The translations under genes were made by a program, and so were the position numbers. Positions 46,957-61,309 of a stretch of 64,000 nt of DNA are shown here, one piece after another. Source of the DNA: Actinomycetes bacterium. GTDB taxonomy: Bacteria; Actinomycetota; Actinomycetes; Mycobacteriales; Mycobacteriaceae. The DNA lies in NCBI GenBank assembly GCA_022601275.1, contig JAHZIT010000104.1, positions 1 to 64,000 on the forward strand, in the 5' to 3' direction. The first letter of the stretch is position 1, and each line of letters begins with the position of its first letter. The notes under the pieces were generated by a model. It was given only the letters and a program-made list of their open reading frames with translations, made no database searches and was not told the DNA's origin.

Positions 46957-47695
46957 TCGCAGACTCCGCGGGTTCAGCCGGCGGGCCGTCGGATGCGCCG
47001 GGTCGATGGCGACCTTGGGCCCGGATCTCGTAGACCAGCCCCGCGATGCCGACGCTTGCGGTGCACAGCGAGACCACGAACAGCAGCGGACTGATATTTC
47101 CGGTGAGGGCGTCACCGAGGATGACGACCGCGGCGGTGCCAGGGAGTAGCCCGACGAAAGTCGCCAGTGTGTAGGGCAGCACCCGAACTGCGGACGAGCC
47201 GGCCGCGTAGTTCAGCACCGAGAACGGGACGGCCGGAATCAGCCGCATCGACAACACGGTCGGCCAGCCGCGCGCCGCGAGTCGCGCGTTCACCGCTTCC
47301 AGCCGTGGATGCTTCACGAGACGGTCCAGCTGCCAGCCCACCGCGCGGACGAGCAGCAGAGCGATGATCGCGCTGATCGTGCTCGCCAGCACCGCGATCG
47401 GTACCCCCAGGAACGGTCCGAACAACAGGCCCGCAGCCAGCGTGAAGACGGTGCGCGGGAACGGGAACACCGTGACGAGGATGTGCGCGGTCAGAAAGGC
47501 CAGCGGAAACCACGGGCCCACCGATGTGGCCCAGTCCCGTAGCTGCACGGCAGTCGGCAGGGGAACCAGCACCGCAATGGCGACAAGCACCACAATCGCG
47601 GTCAGGATGGTCGCGAACCGGCGCTTGGGAACCGTTCTGAGTGTGGCGACCACCGCTGCGCGAACTGCGCGCAGCGTGCTGGGGACGGACTTCAC
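46943..47695 (-). CDS. TVP38/TMEM64 (DedA-like) membrane protein
   Basis: VFPFPRTVFTLAAGLLFGPFLGVPIAVLASTISAIIALLLVRAVG, RLIPAVPFSVLNYAAGSS; start GTG 47695 inferred. Confidence 0.88.
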   Translation of the reverse strand: MKSVPSTLRAVRAAVVATLRTVPKRRFATILTAIVVLVAIAVLVPLPTAVQLRDWATSVGPWFPLAFLTAHILVTVFPFPRTVFTLAAGLLFGPFLGVPIAVLASTISAIIALLLVRAVGWQLDRLVKHPRLEAVNARLAARGWPTVLSMRLIPAVPFSVLNYAAGSSAVRVLPYTLATFVGLLPGTAAVVILGDALTGNISPLLFVVSLCTASVGIAGLVYEIRAQGRHRPGASDGPPAEPAESAISAR

Positions 47696-47819
47696 GCTTG
47701 CCAACACTACGGGGCCAAAGCCGCCGATCGGGGCCAGGGCGATGACCGCCCGCCGTCGAGGTGCCGAGTCTGCCGACCAGCCCCCGCTGCCCCGGCTTCG
47801 ATCATTTAGCCTGATAGCT

Positions 47820-49703
47820 GTGCAGAAACCCAGTGCCGGTGCCGCCGCGGGTGTAATCGATGCCGATCTCGACCGATGGCGCTCTGCGGTGGCGGGTGTG
47901 CTGGCCAAGACCACCCGGGGTGATCCTGCCGATCTGCCTGCGGAACCAGAACGATTGCTGGATTCGCAGACCTACGAAGGATTCCCCATCCGGCCCCTCT
48001 ACACCAGCGCGGACGAACACGCCGAGCCGAGTTTGCCGGGCCGCTGGCCGTTCGTACGCGGCGGCGATGCGCTGCGGGACGTCAAGTCGGGCTGGAAGGT
48101 CGCCGAGGCCTTTCCAGCCGACGGGTCGACTGCCGAGGAGGGCAATGGATCGGTGCTGCTCGGGTTGACCGAGGGCGTCAGCGCACTGGTGCTCAAGGTC
48201 GGCAACGGGAAGGAACGCGCGGACGGTGTTTCGCCGGCCGAACTCGGTCGTTTGCTCGATGGTGTTTTCCTCGACCTCGTGCCCGTCGTCTTCGACGTCG
48301 ATGGCGGGGGCTCGACCTATGTCGCCACGGCTGAGGCGGCGCTTGCCCTGCTGACCGGACTCGACGAGGATCAGCGGTCCCGATTGTCGGTGGACCTGGG
48401 CGCCGATCCACTGACTGCCCAGCTGTCCGGCCGGCGCGCCGCCGGTTTCGGTGACGTCGTCGCGACCGCAAACACATTCACCGGATACGGCGGACACGTG
48501 CGCGCCATCACCGTGGATGGTCCGGCGTATCACAACCTGGGTGCCAGTGCATCGTGGGAACTCGGCGCCTCCATCGCCGCGGGCGTCGCCTATCTGCGCC
48601 TGTTGGTCGATGCGGGTCTGCCTACCGCCGCGGCGCTCAGGCAGATCAGTTTCCGGTTCGCGGCCGACGACGACCAGTTCATGACTGTCGCGAAACTTCG
48701 TGTAGCGCGCCGACTCTGGGCGCGGGTGGCCGATGTGGTCGGAGAGCCTGATGCAGGCGCGGCCACCGTGCACGCCAGCACCTCGCTGGCGATGATGGCT
48801 CAGCGCGATCCTTGGGTGAATATGTTGCGCACCACGGTGGCGGCATTCTCGGCGGGCATCGGTGGTGCTGACACCGTGCTCGTGCACCCCTTCGATGTCG
48901 CGATTCCCGGGGGGTTTCCCGGCACTGCGCGTAGTTTTGCGCGGCGGATCGCACGAAACACCCAGTTGCTGCTGCTCGAAGAGTCCCATGTCGGCCGCGT
49001 CCTCGACCCGTCGGGCGGGTCCTGGTTCGTCGAAGACCTCACCGGCCAACTTGCCGAGCAGGCGTGGGGGCACTTTCAGGAGATCGAGGCCAAGGGGGGT
49101 TTCGTCGCCGCCGGGGACTACATCAGCGGGTGCATCTCAGCGGTGGCGCAGCGCCGCTCGGAGGACATTGCGCACCGGCGCACCGCGCTGACCGGTGTCA
49201 ATGAATATCCCGATCTCTCTGAACGTGCTCTTCCGCAAGGTGATTCGTTGCCCGGTGTACTGCGATACGCGGCGGGTTTCGAGGCGCTGCGGAACCGCTC
49301 GGATGTTTTCCTGGATGAGGCAGGCAGCCGGCCGACGGTGCTCTTGCTGCCGCTGGGGCCATTGGCTGAGCACAACAAGAGCACCACATTCACGTCGAAC
49401 CTGCTGGCCTGCGGCGGTATCCAGGCAGTCGACCCTGGCCCGCTGGACGCCGCCGGGGTCGGCCAGGCGGTGGCTGACGCCGGGGGCGCCGAAATTGCGG
49501 TGATCTGCGGTACCGACGCCCGCTGCGCGAAGGAGGCCTCGGGGGTCATCCAGGCCGCCCGGCAGGCCGGTGTGGGCCACATTCTGCTGGCCGGACCGAA
49601 GAAGTCTGTCGCCGAAGCTGATTCGAAACCCGACGGCTATCTGACTGCCGCAATCGATGCGGTGCAGGCCCTGTCGGATCTGTTGAACCGATTGGGGGCA
49701 TGA
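47820..49703 (+). CDS. mutA: Methylmalonyl-CoA mutase small subunit
   Basis: [43 protein letters not shown]; upstream of mutB; GTG start. Confidence 0.94.
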   Translation: MQKPSAGAAAGVIDADLDRWRSAVAGVLAKTTRGDPADLPAEPERLLDSQTYEGFPIRPLYTSADEHAEPSLPGRWPFVRGGDALRDVKSGWKVAEAFPADGSTAEEGNGSVLLGLTEGVSALVLKVGNGKERADGVSPAELGRLLDGVFLDLVPVVFDVDGGGSTYVATAEAALALLTGLDEDQRSRLSVDLGADPLTAQLSGRRAAGFGDVVATANTFTGYGGHVRAITVDGPAYHNLGASASWELGASIAAGVAYLRLLVDAGLPTAAALRQISFRFAADDDQFMTVAKLRVARRLWARVADVVGEPDAGAATVHASTSLAMMAQRDPWVNMLRTTVAAFSAGIGGADTVLVHPFDVAIPGGFPGTARSFARRIARNTQLLLLEESHVGRVLDPSGGSWFVEDLTGQLAEQAWGHFQEIEAKGGFVAAGDYISGCISAVAQRRSEDIAHRRTALTGVNEYPDLSERALPQGDSLPGVLRYAAGFEALRNRSDVFLDEAGSRPTVLLLPLGPLAEHNKSTTFTSNLLACGGIQAVDPGPLDAAGVGQAVADAGGAEIAVICGTDARCAKEASGVIQAARQAGVGHILLAGPKKSVAEADSKPDGYLTAAIDAVQALSDLLNRLGA

Positions 49704-49707
49704 CGGG

Positions 49708-52047
<2,340 letters not shown>

Positions 52048-53061
52048 ATGAGTCAACCGATCAGAGATTTGGCCGCTGCGGTCCGCGATGGCGACCGCTC
52101 GGGGCTGGCGAGGGCGATCACGCTGGTGGAGTCAGCCCGTGCCGACCACCGGCAGCGGGCTCAGGAGTTGCTCCTGGAGCTATCCCCGGCACGCGGGACG
52201 TGCCCTGGGCCCGATGGCGGCAAAGGCTTCCGCGTCGGCATCACCGGAGTTCCCGGGGTGGGCAAGTCGACCAGCATCGAGGCGCTCGGGATGTACCTGA
52301 TCGAGCAGGGATACCGGGTGGCCGTACTCGCCGTGGATCCGTCGTCCACCCGCACCGGTGGCTCGATTCTGGGGGACAAAACCCGCATGGCGCGCCTGGC
52401 GGTTCATGCCGACGCCTACATCCGGCCCTCACCCACCTCCGGGACGCTCGGCGGTGTCACCCGGGCGACCCGCGAGACGATCGTCTTGCTGGAAGCGGCG
52501 GGCTACGACGTCATCCTGGTGGAGACCGTGGGGGTGGGTCAGTCCGAGGTGGCGGTTGCCAACATGGTGGATACCTTCGTGTTCCTGACGATGGCCCGGA
52601 CCGGCGATCAACTGCAGGGAATCAAGAAGGGTGTGCTCGAACTCGCCGACATCATCGTCGTCAACAAAGCCGACGGGGAGCATGCCGTCGAGGCCAAGGC
52701 CGCCGCGCGGGAGCTGGCCGGTGCCATCCGCCTGATCTACCCGCGTGAAACCCTCTGGCGTCCGCCGGTCTTGACGATGAGCGCGCTGGACGGAACCGGC
52801 TTGCCCGAGGTTTGGCAATCGGTGCTCAGGCATCGGGACGTGCTCAGCGAGGCAGGGGAGTTCGACGCTCGCCGGCGCGCCCAGCAGGTGCAGTGGACCT
52901 GGTCGATGGTTCACGACGCGGTCATGGACCGGGTGCTGAACAGCCCGGGCGTGCGCGAGGCCCGTGCCGACATCGAGCGCCGGGTACGCGGCGGAGAGTT
53001 GACTCCGGCGCTTGCCGCGCAGCAGATCCTGGACGCCGCGGATAAACACCCGGCGGGATAA
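52048..53061 (+). CDS. meaB: MeaB/ArgK-type G-protein chaperone of methylmalonyl-CoA mutase
   Basis: [61 protein letters not shown]. Confidence 0.95.
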   Translation: MSQPIRDLAAAVRDGDRSGLARAITLVESARADHRQRAQELLLELSPARGTCPGPDGGKGFRVGITGVPGVGKSTSIEALGMYLIEQGYRVAVLAVDPSSTRTGGSILGDKTRMARLAVHADAYIRPSPTSGTLGGVTRATRETIVLLEAAGYDVILVETVGVGQSEVAVANMVDTFVFLTMARTGDQLQGIKKGVLELADIIVVNKADGEHAVEAKAAARELAGAIRLIYPRETLWRPPVLTMSALDGTGLPEVWQSVLRHRDVLSEAGEFDARRRAQQVQWTWSMVHDAVMDRVLNSPGVREARADIERRVRGGELTPALAAQQILDAADKHPAG

Positions 53062-53138
53062 CCCGCCGATGGGCGCTGATTAACAAATCGGTAACTCCAC
53101 GGTAGTTTGCCGCTCACCGGAGTAAATTCGACATCATT

Positions 53139-54434
53139 GTGACGGGCGTCAATAACCCGGAGCGCGGCGCGGGGCTCCGATACGGTGTCGACGGTTCGGC
53201 CCTGCCGCGTGGTGTTCAGGGCGCAGCCGACCGGAATTTCGGCTGCGCAGTGCGCCTGTTCGCGCAGATGTTTCCATGGCGGCGTCTCGGTGGCGGCGCG
53301 TTGGCCGTCTACCTCGATGGCGAACCGGTCGTCGACATCTGGACGGGCTGGTCCGATCGGCGAGGCACCCGGCACTGGAACGCCGACACCGGCACCATGG
53401 TGTTCTCTGCAACCAAGGGCGTGGCCGCGACCGTCATCCACCGGCTGGCCGACCGCGGGCTGATCGACTACGACGCTCCGGTGGCTGAGTACTGGCCGGC
53501 GTTCGGTGCGAACGGGAAGTCGGGCATCACCGTGCGCGACGCACTGAGGCACCGGGCAGGCCTGGCTCATCTCAACGGCGCCGCGAAGCACGAACTGCTC
53601 GATCACGTCCGGATGGAGGCGCGACTGGCCGCTGAACCGGTGAGCTGGCTGCTGGGCAAGCCCGCCTACCACGCGCTGACCTTCGGCTGGCTGTTGTCCG
53701 GGTTGGCGCGCGCGGTCACAGGTAAGGGGATGCGCGAACTGGTGCGCGCCGAGGTGGCCCAGCCGCTGGACACCGACGGGCTGCACCTTGGGCGGCCTCC
53801 CGTGCAGGCGCCGACGCAGGCTGCGCAGATAATTGGTCCGCAGAGCCGGCTGCAGAACCCGATATTCAACCTGGTGGCACCACGGGTGGCCGCTCTGCCG
53901 TTCTCCGGCGCATTCGGAACGATGTATTCCCCCGGCGTCAAAGCGCTTGTGCAGGGTGACACGCCACTGCTCGACTGTGAGATGCCCGCAGCCAACGGTG
54001 TGGCCACCGCGCGTGCGCTGGCCCGCATGTACGGTGCGATCGCCAACGGCGGTCGCATCGACGGCACGCAGTTCCTCTCCAGCGAGACGACCGCGGCGCT
54101 GGTAGGACGGCCGAGCCTGCGGCCTGACCACGCCATGTTCATGCCGATGGCGTTCCACCTCGGCTATCACGGGCTGCCGTTCGGCGGGGTTCTGCCCGGG
54201 TTCGGGCACGTGGGTCTCGGCGGCTCTCTGGGCTGGGCCGATCCGGAGTCCGGGCTCGCGTTCGGCTATGTGCACAACCGTCTGCTCACCCCCTTGGTCG
54301 TTCCGGACCAGGCGGGCTTCGTCGCGACTGCCGCGTTGATCCGCCGGGGTGCGGCGCTGGCGCGCAAGAACGGCTTCCAGCCGGTGCGGGAGTTCGGTGC
54401 GCCCTTCGCCGATCGCACTCGGGCGGCGATCTGA
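53139..54434 (+). CDS. lipL: Beta-lactamase-fold serine hydrolase/esterase, LipL-like
   Basis: GWSDRRGTRHWNADTGTMVFSATKGVAATVIHRLADRGLIDYDAPVAEYWPAFGANGK (SxxK = SATK); FGHVGLGGSLGWADPESGLAFGYVHNR. Confidence 0.87.
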   Translation: MTGVNNPERGAGLRYGVDGSALPRGVQGAADRNFGCAVRLFAQMFPWRRLGGGALAVYLDGEPVVDIWTGWSDRRGTRHWNADTGTMVFSATKGVAATVIHRLADRGLIDYDAPVAEYWPAFGANGKSGITVRDALRHRAGLAHLNGAAKHELLDHVRMEARLAAEPVSWLLGKPAYHALTFGWLLSGLARAVTGKGMRELVRAEVAQPLDTDGLHLGRPPVQAPTQAAQIIGPQSRLQNPIFNLVAPRVAALPFSGAFGTMYSPGVKALVQGDTPLLDCEMPAANGVATARALARMYGAIANGGRIDGTQFLSSETTAALVGRPSLRPDHAMFMPMAFHLGYHGLPFGGVLPGFGHVGLGGSLGWADPESGLAFGYVHNRLLTPLVVPDQAGFVATAALIRRGAALARKNGFQPVREFGAPFADRTRAAI

Positions 54435-54485
54435 CCGGCTCCGCGCCATCTGACCGGCTCCGCGCCGTCTGATCGGCTCCGCACC
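54429..54485 (+). repeat. 19-bp tandem repeat x3 spanning the lipL stop codon
   Basis: atctgaccggctccgcgcc x2 then gtctgatcggctccgcacc; TGA stop at 54432-54434 lies in copy 1. Confidence 0.9.
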
Positions 54486-54549
54486 GAGGGGCCCGCTCAT
54501 CCGCTGACCGCTGGGTGAGTCCGAAGTGATGCCGCCAGCCCGCTAGACT

Positions 54550-54781
54550 GTGGTCACCAGCGTCGATCCGGCCATCACCGGGGAGCTTTCGGAAGAACGG
54601 CGTATTCCCGGTCGTTTTGGCGAACGGCCGCGTCCAGTAGAACCGAACGGGTTGGCCCGTCATCGCCTTCCTTCGAGCGGCGCACCACAGGTGCGCAAGC
54701 GGGGTGGTACCGCGGCGCTCGCGCACCGGCGCGACGTCGTCCCCGTGCCTGAACGACATCTGGCACAGGAGACGCACGCAG
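54550..54781 (+). promoter_or_regulatory. T-box leader (isoleucine) controlling ileS, translational type
   Basis: AGCGGGGTGGTACCGCGG (54698-54715) is the T-box core; ATC specifier candidate 54574-54576; stem III CGCAC/GTGCG at 54681-54695; SD AGGAG 54767-54771 next to hairpin GTGCC/GGCAC (54745-54766); TAGACT -10 at about 54544. Confidence 0.88.
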
Positions 54782-57700
54782 GTGAACGCCTACCCGAAGC
54801 CGGGCGCCGGGGCGCCCAAGTTCCCCGAGCTCGAGGCCGCCGTACTGGACTATTGGGCCGGCGACGACACTTTCCGGGCCAGCATCGACCGGCGTGACGC
54901 CGCGCCGGAGTACGTGTTCTACGACGGGCCGCCATTCGCGAACGGACTTCCGCATTACGGGCACCTGCTCACCGGATACGTGAAGGACATCGTGCCGCGC
55001 TACCGCACCATGCGCGGTTACAAGGTCGAGCGCCGATTCGGCTGGGACACCCATGGCCTGCCGGCCGAACTCGAAGTGCAGCGTCAACTGGCCATCACCG
55101 ACAAGGGCCAGATCGAGCAGATGGGCATCGAGAAGTTCAATGAAGCCTGTCGGGCTTCGGTGCTCAAGTACACCAACGAATGGCGCTCCTACGTGACCCG
55201 TCAGGCGCGCTGGGTCGACTTCGACAACGATTACAAGACACTGGATCTGGACTTCATGGAGTCGGTGATCTGGGCGTTCAAGCAGCTGTGGGACGAGGAA
55301 CTCGCCTATGAAGGCAACCGGGTGCTGCCCTACTGCTGGAATGACGAGACCCCGCTGTCGAGCCACGAACTGCGCATGGACGACGACGTCTATCAGAGCC
55401 GCCAGGATCCGGCGCTGACCGTCGGCTACCGGATCGAGGAGCAGACGGCCGCACAGGATCTGGTGGGGGCCTACCTACTGATCTGGACGACGACGCCGTG
55501 GACACTGCCGTCCAACCAGGCCGTCGCGGTCAACCCTGATGTCGACTACGTTCTGGTCGCGGCCCCCGATGGGCGGCGTTACGTGCTGGCGGCGGCTCGC
55601 CTGGGCGCCTACGCCCGCGAGTTCGGGGACGAACCGCAGATCGTCGCAACCTACTCGGGCCGGGATCTGGTGGGCGTGTCCTACGCGCCACCGTTTTCCT
55701 ACTTCAATGACCTTCGGCTGGACTTGCCCAACGTGTTCTCGGTACTGCCTGCCGATTTCGTCAGCACCGAGGACGGCACCGGACTGGTCCACCTGGCGCC
55801 GGCGTACGGCGAGGACGACATGGCCACCGCGCAGGCGGCCGATATCAAGGCAGTCACGCCGGTCGACGCCAAGGGACGATTCGACGAAACTGTCCCCGAT
55901 TTTGCGGGCCAGCACGTGTTCGATGCCAACCCCCAGATCATTCGTGACCTGAAGAATCAGAGCGGAGCCGCACAAGCCAATGGCGCAGTGTTGGTCCGTC
56001 ACGACACCTACGACCACTCCTATCCGCACTGCTGGCGGTGCCGCAACCCGCTGATCTACCGAGCCGTGTCGTCGTGGTTCATCAAGGTCAGTCAGTTCCG
56101 CGACCGCATGGTGGAGCTCAACAAGGAGATCACCTGGTATCCCGAGCACGTCAAGGACGGGCAGTTCGGCAAGTGGCTACAGGGCGCGCGTGACTGGTCA
56201 ATCTCGCGAAACCGATACTGGGGCACCCCGATTCCGGTATGGAAGTCCGACGATCCGGCGTATCCGCGAATCGACGTGTATGGGAGCCTCGACGAACTCG
56301 AACGCGACTTCGAGGTGCGTCCGGACAATCTGCACCGGCCCTTCATCGATGAGCTGACCCGGCCCAACCCCGACGATCCGACCGGGCGGTCGACGATGCG
56401 TCGCATTCCCGATGTTCTCGACGTGTGGTTCGACTCGGGGTCGATGCCATTCGCGCAGGTGCACTATCCGTTCGAGAACCAGCAGTGGTTCGCGGGTGGG
56501 GAGGCGGGAGAGGCCCGAGCTGAGACCCATTTTCCCGGCGACTTCATCGTCGAGTACATCGGTCAGACGCGCGGCTGGTTCTACACCCTGCATATCCTCG
56601 CTACGGCTTTATTCGACAAACCGGCTTTCCGGACCTGCGTCTCGCACGGGATCGTGCTGGGCAACGACGGTCAGAAGATGAGCAAGTCGCTGCGAAACTA
56701 CCCGGACGTCACCGAGGTGTTCGACCGGGACGGCTCGGACGCGATGCGCTGGTTCCTGATGGCGTCGCCGATCCTGCGCGGCGGCAACCTGGTGGTGACC
56801 GAGCAGGGCATCCGTGAGGGTGTTCGACAGGTGTTGCTGCCACTGTGGAACGCCTATACCTTTCTGGCGCTGTACGCGCCGAACAAGGGAACCTGGCGTA
56901 CCGACTCGACCCACGTTCTGGATCGCTACATACTGGCCAAGCTTGCGGTGCTGCGTGACGGACTGACGGCATCGATGGATGTCTGCGACATCTCGGCGGC
57001 GTGCGATCAGCTGCGCCAGTTCACTGAGGCGCTGACGAATTGGTATGTCCGGCGGTCTCGTTCGCGGTTCTGGGAGGAGGAAGCCGACGCGATTGACACG
57101 TTGCATACCGTGCTCGAGGTGACCAGTCGGCTGGCCGCTCCGCTGCTTCCGCTGATCTCGGAGGTGATCTGGCGTGGCATCACCGGGGAGCGCTCGGTGC
57201 ACCTCACGGACTGGCCCGATGCGGAATTGCTGCCCGCCGATCCGCAACTGGTCGCTGACATGGACCTGGTGCGCGAAGTGGCCTCGACCGGGTCGTCGCT
57301 GCGGAAGGCCAAGAAGTTGCGCGTTCGCCTGCCGCTGCCGAATCTGACTGTCGCGTTGAGCGAGTCGGTCGATCCGCGGCGGCTCGAGGCCTACCGGGAC
57401 CTGATCGCCGACGAACTCAACGTGAAGTCGGTAGTACTCACCGATGACATCGCTGCCCATGGCCGGTTCGAACTCGCCGTCAACGCACGCGTCGCTGGTC
57501 CGCGGATCGGCAGCGATGTCCAGGCCGCGATCAAGGCGGTCAAGGCGGGCGCGGGAGTGCTCAACGCCGACGGCACATTGACCGCGGGACCCGCGGTGCT
57601 GAACCCTGAGGAGTTCAGCTCGAAACTTGTTGCCGCCGAACCTGAGTGGACCGCTGCGCTCGCCGATGGAGCGGGTTTGGTGGTGCTCGACGGAACCGTG

Positions 57701-57955
57701 ACGCCCGAGCTGAAGGCTGAAGGCTGGGCCAAGGACCGCATTCGGGAACTGCAGGAATTGCGGAAGGCCACCGGCCTGGATGTATCCGACCGGATTTCGG
57801 TGGTGGTTTCGGTGCCTGAAGAATGCGCGGCCTGGGCCCGCTCCCACCGGGACCTGATCGCGCGGGAGATCCTCGCCACCAGCTTTGAGTTCGGGGATCC
57901 CGAGCAGGCCGCCGAGATCGGCGACGGCGTGCGGGTCGCGATCGCCAAGGCGTGA
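54782..57955 (+). CDS. ileS: Isoleucyl-tRNA synthetase
   Basis: [65 protein letters not shown] (KMSKS); GTG start at 54782, not the ORF-track start within the T-box. Confidence 0.97.
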   Translation: MNAYPKPGAGAPKFPELEAAVLDYWAGDDTFRASIDRRDAAPEYVFYDGPPFANGLPHYGHLLTGYVKDIVPRYRTMRGYKVERRFGWDTHGLPAELEVQRQLAITDKGQIEQMGIEKFNEACRASVLKYTNEWRSYVTRQARWVDFDNDYKTLDLDFMESVIWAFKQLWDEELAYEGNRVLPYCWNDETPLSSHELRMDDDVYQSRQDPALTVGYRIEEQTAAQDLVGAYLLIWTTTPWTLPSNQAVAVNPDVDYVLVAAPDGRRYVLAAARLGAYAREFGDEPQIVATYSGRDLVGVSYAPPFSYFNDLRLDLPNVFSVLPADFVSTEDGTGLVHLAPAYGEDDMATAQAADIKAVTPVDAKGRFDETVPDFAGQHVFDANPQIIRDLKNQSGAAQANGAVLVRHDTYDHSYPHCWRCRNPLIYRAVSSWFIKVSQFRDRMVELNKEITWYPEHVKDGQFGKWLQGARDWSISRNRYWGTPIPVWKSDDPAYPRIDVYGSLDELERDFEVRPDNLHRPFIDELTRPNPDDPTGRSTMRRIPDVLDVWFDSGSMPFAQVHYPFENQQWFAGGEAGEARAETHFPGDFIVEYIGQTRGWFYTLHILATALFDKPAFRTCVSHGIVLGNDGQKMSKSLRNYPDVTEVFDRDGSDAMRWFLMASPILRGGNLVVTEQGIREGVRQVLLPLWNAYTFLALYAPNKGTWRTDSTHVLDRYILAKLAVLRDGLTASMDVCDISAACDQLRQFTEALTNWYVRRSRSRFWEEEADAIDTLHTVLEVTSRLAAPLLPLISEVIWRGITGERSVHLTDWPDAELLPADPQLVADMDLVREVASTGSSLRKAKKLRVRLPLPNLTVALSESVDPRRLEAYRDLIADELNVKSVVLTDDIAAHGRFELAVNARVAGPRIGSDVQAAIKAVKAGAGVLNADGTLTAGPAVLNPEEFSSKLVAAEPEWTAALADGAGLVVLDGTVTPELKAEGWAKDRIRELQELRKATGLDVSDRISVVVSVPEECAAWARSHRDLIAREILATSFEFGDPEQAAEIGDGVRVAIAKA

Positions 57956-57976
57956 CGGAGCTGCACCGCGGCGGGC

Positions 57977-58210
57977 TCAGCTGTGGGTGACCCGGGCGGA
58001 GCGGCCGGAGAACATTGCGGTGTCACCGGGGTGCAGCTGCCTGCCGCGCCGGGTTTCGACGTCGCCGTTGACGGTGACCAAACCCTCTGCGATCACCGAC
58101 TTGGCGTCTGCGCCGGAGTCGATGAGGCCAGCCAGTTTGAGGAATTGCCCCAGCCGGATCGAGGCATCCCGGATCGGAACATCTGAGACCTCACTGCGTG
58201 GGTGTGCCAT
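57977..58210 (-). CDS. S4-domain RNA-binding protein (YbcJ/YlmH-like small protein)
   Basis: IRLGQFLKLAGLIDSGADAKSVIAEGLVTVNGDVETRRGRQLHPGD; start MAHPRSEVSDVPIRD. Confidence 0.85.
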   Translation of the reverse strand: MAHPRSEVSDVPIRDASIRLGQFLKLAGLIDSGADAKSVIAEGLVTVNGDVETRRGRQLHPGDTAMFSGRSARVTHS

Positions 58211-58266
58211 AGAGGTCAGGCTAACCGGCTCATCAATATTCGCCGGCAGGCCTAATATCTGCAGGT

Positions 58267-59622
58267 GTGGGCGCGAGATGGGTCCTGCACCTGGACATGG
58301 ATGCATTCTTCGCATCCGTGGAGCAACTGACCCGCCCCACCCTGCGGGGCCGTCCCGTTCTCGTCGGGGGTTTGGGTGGCCGCGGCGTGGTGGCAGGTGC
58401 CAGCTACGAGGCGCGGGCGTTCGGTGCCCGTTCGGCGATGCCCATGCATCAGGCGCGCCGGCTGATCGGTGTGGCCGCGGTGGTGCTGCCGCCGCGCGGT
58501 GCGGTGTACGGACTGGCCAGCCGCCGCGTCTTCGAGACGGTGCGCACGATGGTGCCGGTGCTCGAACAGTTGTCGTTCGACGAAGCTTTCGGGGAGCCCG
58601 CAGAGCTCGTCGGCGCCTCGTCGGCTGAGGTTGAGGTGTTCTGCGAGACACTGCGGGCGGAGGTGGCTGCGGTGACCGGACTGGTTGCCTCCGTCGGGGC
58701 GGGATCGGGTAAGCAGATCGCCAAGATCGCTTCAGGTCTGGCCAAGCCGGACGGGATCACGGTGGTTTCCCGTGAAGAGGAAGCGGACTTGCTCGCCACG
58801 CTGCCGGTGCGCAGCCTCTGGGGCATCGGGCCGGTGGCCGACGAGAAGCTGCACCGGCTCGGCATCGGGACCATCGGTGCCCTGGCGGCGCTGTCGGACA
58901 CCGAAGTCGCGAACATCCTCGGTCCCGCCGTCGGGTCCGCTCTGCACCGTCTCGCGCGGGGCATCGACGATCGGCCGGTCGCCGAGAACGCGCCCGCGAA
59001 ACAGATCAGCGCCGAGTCGACGTTCCCCGAAGACGTGACGACCATCGATCAGCTCCGCGCGGCCACGGGTCCGATCGGCGAGCATGCACACCGGCGGCTA
59101 CTCAGGGATGGTCGCGGGGCCCGCACCGTCACAGTCAAATTGAAGAAGTCCGACATGAGTATTCTGACCAGGTCGGCGACGCTGCCGTACGCGACCACCG
59201 ACTCGGCGACGTTGACGGCCACCGCGCGCAGGCTCTTACTGGACCCGGTCGATATCGGTCCGATTCGTCTTGTCGGAGTTGGCTTTTCCGGCCTGTCCGA
59301 AGTGCAGCAGGAATCGCTGTTCCCGGCGCTCGAGTTGCTGGCAACCGATGAGGTGTCCGGCACTGGTTCACCGAGTCCGGTTGTACAGCCCGACCCGGCG
59401 GCTCCGCTCTGGCGTGTCGGCGACGACGTCGTGCACACCGAGTTCGGGCACGGATGGGTCCAGGGCGCGGGCCATGGGGTGATGACGGCACGCTTCGAGA
59501 CCCGCAGCACCGGACCCGGCTCAGCGCGTACCTTCTCGGACGACGTCGCTGCGGTGAGACACGCCAATCCGGTGGATAGTCTGGACTGGCCGAATTTCGT
59601 CGACCGGCAGAGTGCACCGTAG
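58267..59622 (+). CDS. dinB: DNA polymerase IV (Y-family)
   Basis: [69 protein letters not shown]-terminal extension. Confidence 0.95.
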   Translation: MGARWVLHLDMDAFFASVEQLTRPTLRGRPVLVGGLGGRGVVAGASYEARAFGARSAMPMHQARRLIGVAAVVLPPRGAVYGLASRRVFETVRTMVPVLEQLSFDEAFGEPAELVGASSAEVEVFCETLRAEVAAVTGLVASVGAGSGKQIAKIASGLAKPDGITVVSREEEADLLATLPVRSLWGIGPVADEKLHRLGIGTIGALAALSDTEVANILGPAVGSALHRLARGIDDRPVAENAPAKQISAESTFPEDVTTIDQLRAATGPIGEHAHRRLLRDGRGARTVTVKLKKSDMSILTRSATLPYATTDSATLTATARRLLLDPVDIGPIRLVGVGFSGLSEVQQESLFPALELLATDEVSGTGSPSPVVQPDPAAPLWRVGDDVVHTEFGHGWVQGAGHGVMTARFETRSTGPGSARTFSDDVAAVRHANPVDSLDWPNFVDRQSAP

Positions 59623-59660
59623 ACGTTGGATTGGGTGACGCACGTCGACCCGCTCCCATT

Positions 59661-59712
59661 GTCAGCCCCAGCTGTTAGCCCGAGCTGTCAGCCCCAGCTG
59701 TCAGCCCCAGCG
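59661..59712. repeat. 13-bp tandem repeat x4 spanning the ansA stop codon
   Basis: gtcagccccagct / gttagcccgagct / gtcagccccagct / gtcagccccagcg. Confidence 0.9.
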
Positions 59713-60636
59713 CTCGAAGGTGCCCCGAGGCGATGCTCCGGCCGACAGCGCGGCCATCAGCAGCACGCGCGCCTGCGATGATCGAAGCCGGGGGGCGACG
59801 AACGCGCCCGCATCCGCCAGTGCGCGCCCCGGCCCGTAGGCCGGGCTGACCGGGCCCCCCGGAACGCGGGTGGACATTGCGACCGCGACGCCGTCGCTGC
59901 AGTGTCGCCGAACAGCATCGATGAGCACCGCGCCGGCATTACCGGCCCCCGGCGCTTCCAGCACGATGCCCCGGGCGCCCGAAGCCACACAGGCGTCCAG
60001 TGCGACGGCATCGGCGCCGGGATAGGCGACCACGATGTCCACCCGCGGGGCATGGGCCGCGGTCAGGTCACCGAAGAACGGGCGATTCTTCCGGCTTCCG
60101 AACCGGGTGAACCCGTTGTCGCTGACCGACCCCACCATGTGCCCCGAGAAGCCCCGCAAGTCGCCGGTGGCCACCTTGTGCAGACCTATCGGTTCGAAGA
60201 CCGCGCCGGCGAAGCTCACCGTGACACCGAGGCCGCGGGCGCCGGGGCTGCCGGCGATGGTGAGGGCGTCGCGTAGGTTGGCCGGACCATCGGCGTCGGG
60301 AGCGTCGGCGCTGCGCAGCGCACCGGTAAGAACCACCGGCGCCTCACCCTGATAGGTGAGCTCGAGCCAGAGCGCGGTCTCCTCCATGGTGTCGCTGCCG
60401 TGGGTGACGACGATGCCGCCTGTGCCATCGTTGCGAGACGCGCTTCGGACCGCCGCGGCGATCACGTCCCAGTCCGCCGGGGTCAACTGCGAACTGTCTA
60501 CCGACATCGCTTCGATCACCTCGACGTCCAAGCCTGCGGTGAGGTCCGCTCCGGACAGCGCGGGGCGTAACACGGCGTCGCCGTCGGCGGTGGTCGAGAT
60601 CGTCCCACCGGTGGCTATGACGAGGAGGCGGTGCAT
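59701..60636 (-). CDS. ansA: L-asparaginase
   Basis: [42 protein letters not shown]; start 60636. Confidence 0.95.
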   Translation of the reverse strand: MHRLLVIATGGTISTTADGDAVLRPALSGADLTAGLDVEVIEAMSVDSSQLTPADWDVIAAAVRSASRNDGTGGIVVTHGSDTMEETALWLELTYQGEAPVVLTGALRSADAPDADGPANLRDALTIAGSPGARGLGVTVSFAGAVFEPIGLHKVATGDLRGFSGHMVGSVSDNGFTRFGSRKNRPFFGDLTAAHAPRVDIVVAYPGADAVALDACVASGARGIVLEAPGAGNAGAVLIDAVRRHCSDGVAVAMSTRVPGGPVSPAYGPGRALADAGAFVAPRLRSSQARVLLMAALSAGASPRGTFERWG

Positions 60637-60679
60637 GGGTGGAATTGTTCCCCACGGGCTCTTTGGAATGATGGGGGGC

Positions 60680-61309
60680 GTGACTGATGAATCATCGAGC
60701 CCGGTCGAGCCGGCGACCGGCGAGAGTATTGCGCAACCGGAGGCGGGTACGCCTCGTCGTCGGCTGCGGCTCCTGCTCTCTGTGGCGGGTGTGGTGCTCG
60801 TCCTGGACATCGTCACCAAGGTGCTCGCCGTCAAGCTGCTGACACCCGGGCAGCCGGTGTCGATCATCGGCGACACCGTGACCTGGACGCTGGTGCGCAA
60901 TTCGGGTGCGGCATTCTCCATGGCCACTGGATACACCTGGGTGCTCACCCTGGTCGCAACGGGCGTCGTCTTCGGCATCATCTGGATGGGCCGCCGGCTG
61001 GTGTCTCCGTGGTGGGCTATCGGTCTGGGCATGATTCTCGGTGGTGCGATGGGCAACCTGGTGGATCGGTTCTTCCGCTCGCCAGGTCCGCTGCGCGGCC
61101 ATGTTGTGGACTTCTTGTCCATCGGTTGGTGGCCGGTGTTCAATGTGGCCGACCCGTCGGTGGTCGGCGGGGCGATTCTGTTGGTCGCGTTGTCGTTGTT
61201 CGGCTTCGACTTCGACACCGTCGGGAGGCGCCAGCCGGACGACGAATCGGACGACGAATCGGGCACCGTCGGGAGGCGCCAGGAGCCGGAACCTGAGTCC
61301 GGGGTCTGA
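60680..61309 (+). CDS. lspA: Lipoprotein signal peptidase (signal peptidase II)
   Basis: [67 protein letters not shown] start, alternative ATG at 60671. Confidence 0.95.
   Translation: MTDESSSPVEPATGESIAQPEAGTPRRRLRLLLSVAGVVLVLDIVTKVLAVKLLTPGQPVSIIGDTVTWTLVRNSGAAFSMATGYTWVLTLVATGVVFGIIWMGRRLVSPWWAIGLGMILGGAMGNLVDRFFRSPGPLRGHVVDFLSIGWWPVFNVADPSVVGGAILLVALSLFGFDFDTVGRRQPDDESDDESGTVGRRQEPEPESGV
61216..61282 (+). repeat. Nested duplications in lspA 3' end
   Basis: caccgtcgggaggcgccag at 61216 and 61264 (19 bp, 48 bp apart); cggacgacgaat at 61236 and 61248. Confidence 0.9.

Noticed and set aside
52911-54500. 529-aa minus-strand ORF opposite lipL
   Set aside because: Antisense shadow ORF; composition and lack of start signal argue against coding.
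54704-54781. N-terminal extension of ileS in the ORF track ([13 protein letters not shown]...)
   Set aside because: Lies within the T-box/sequestrator RNA; the proper GTG start with SD AGGAG is at 54782.
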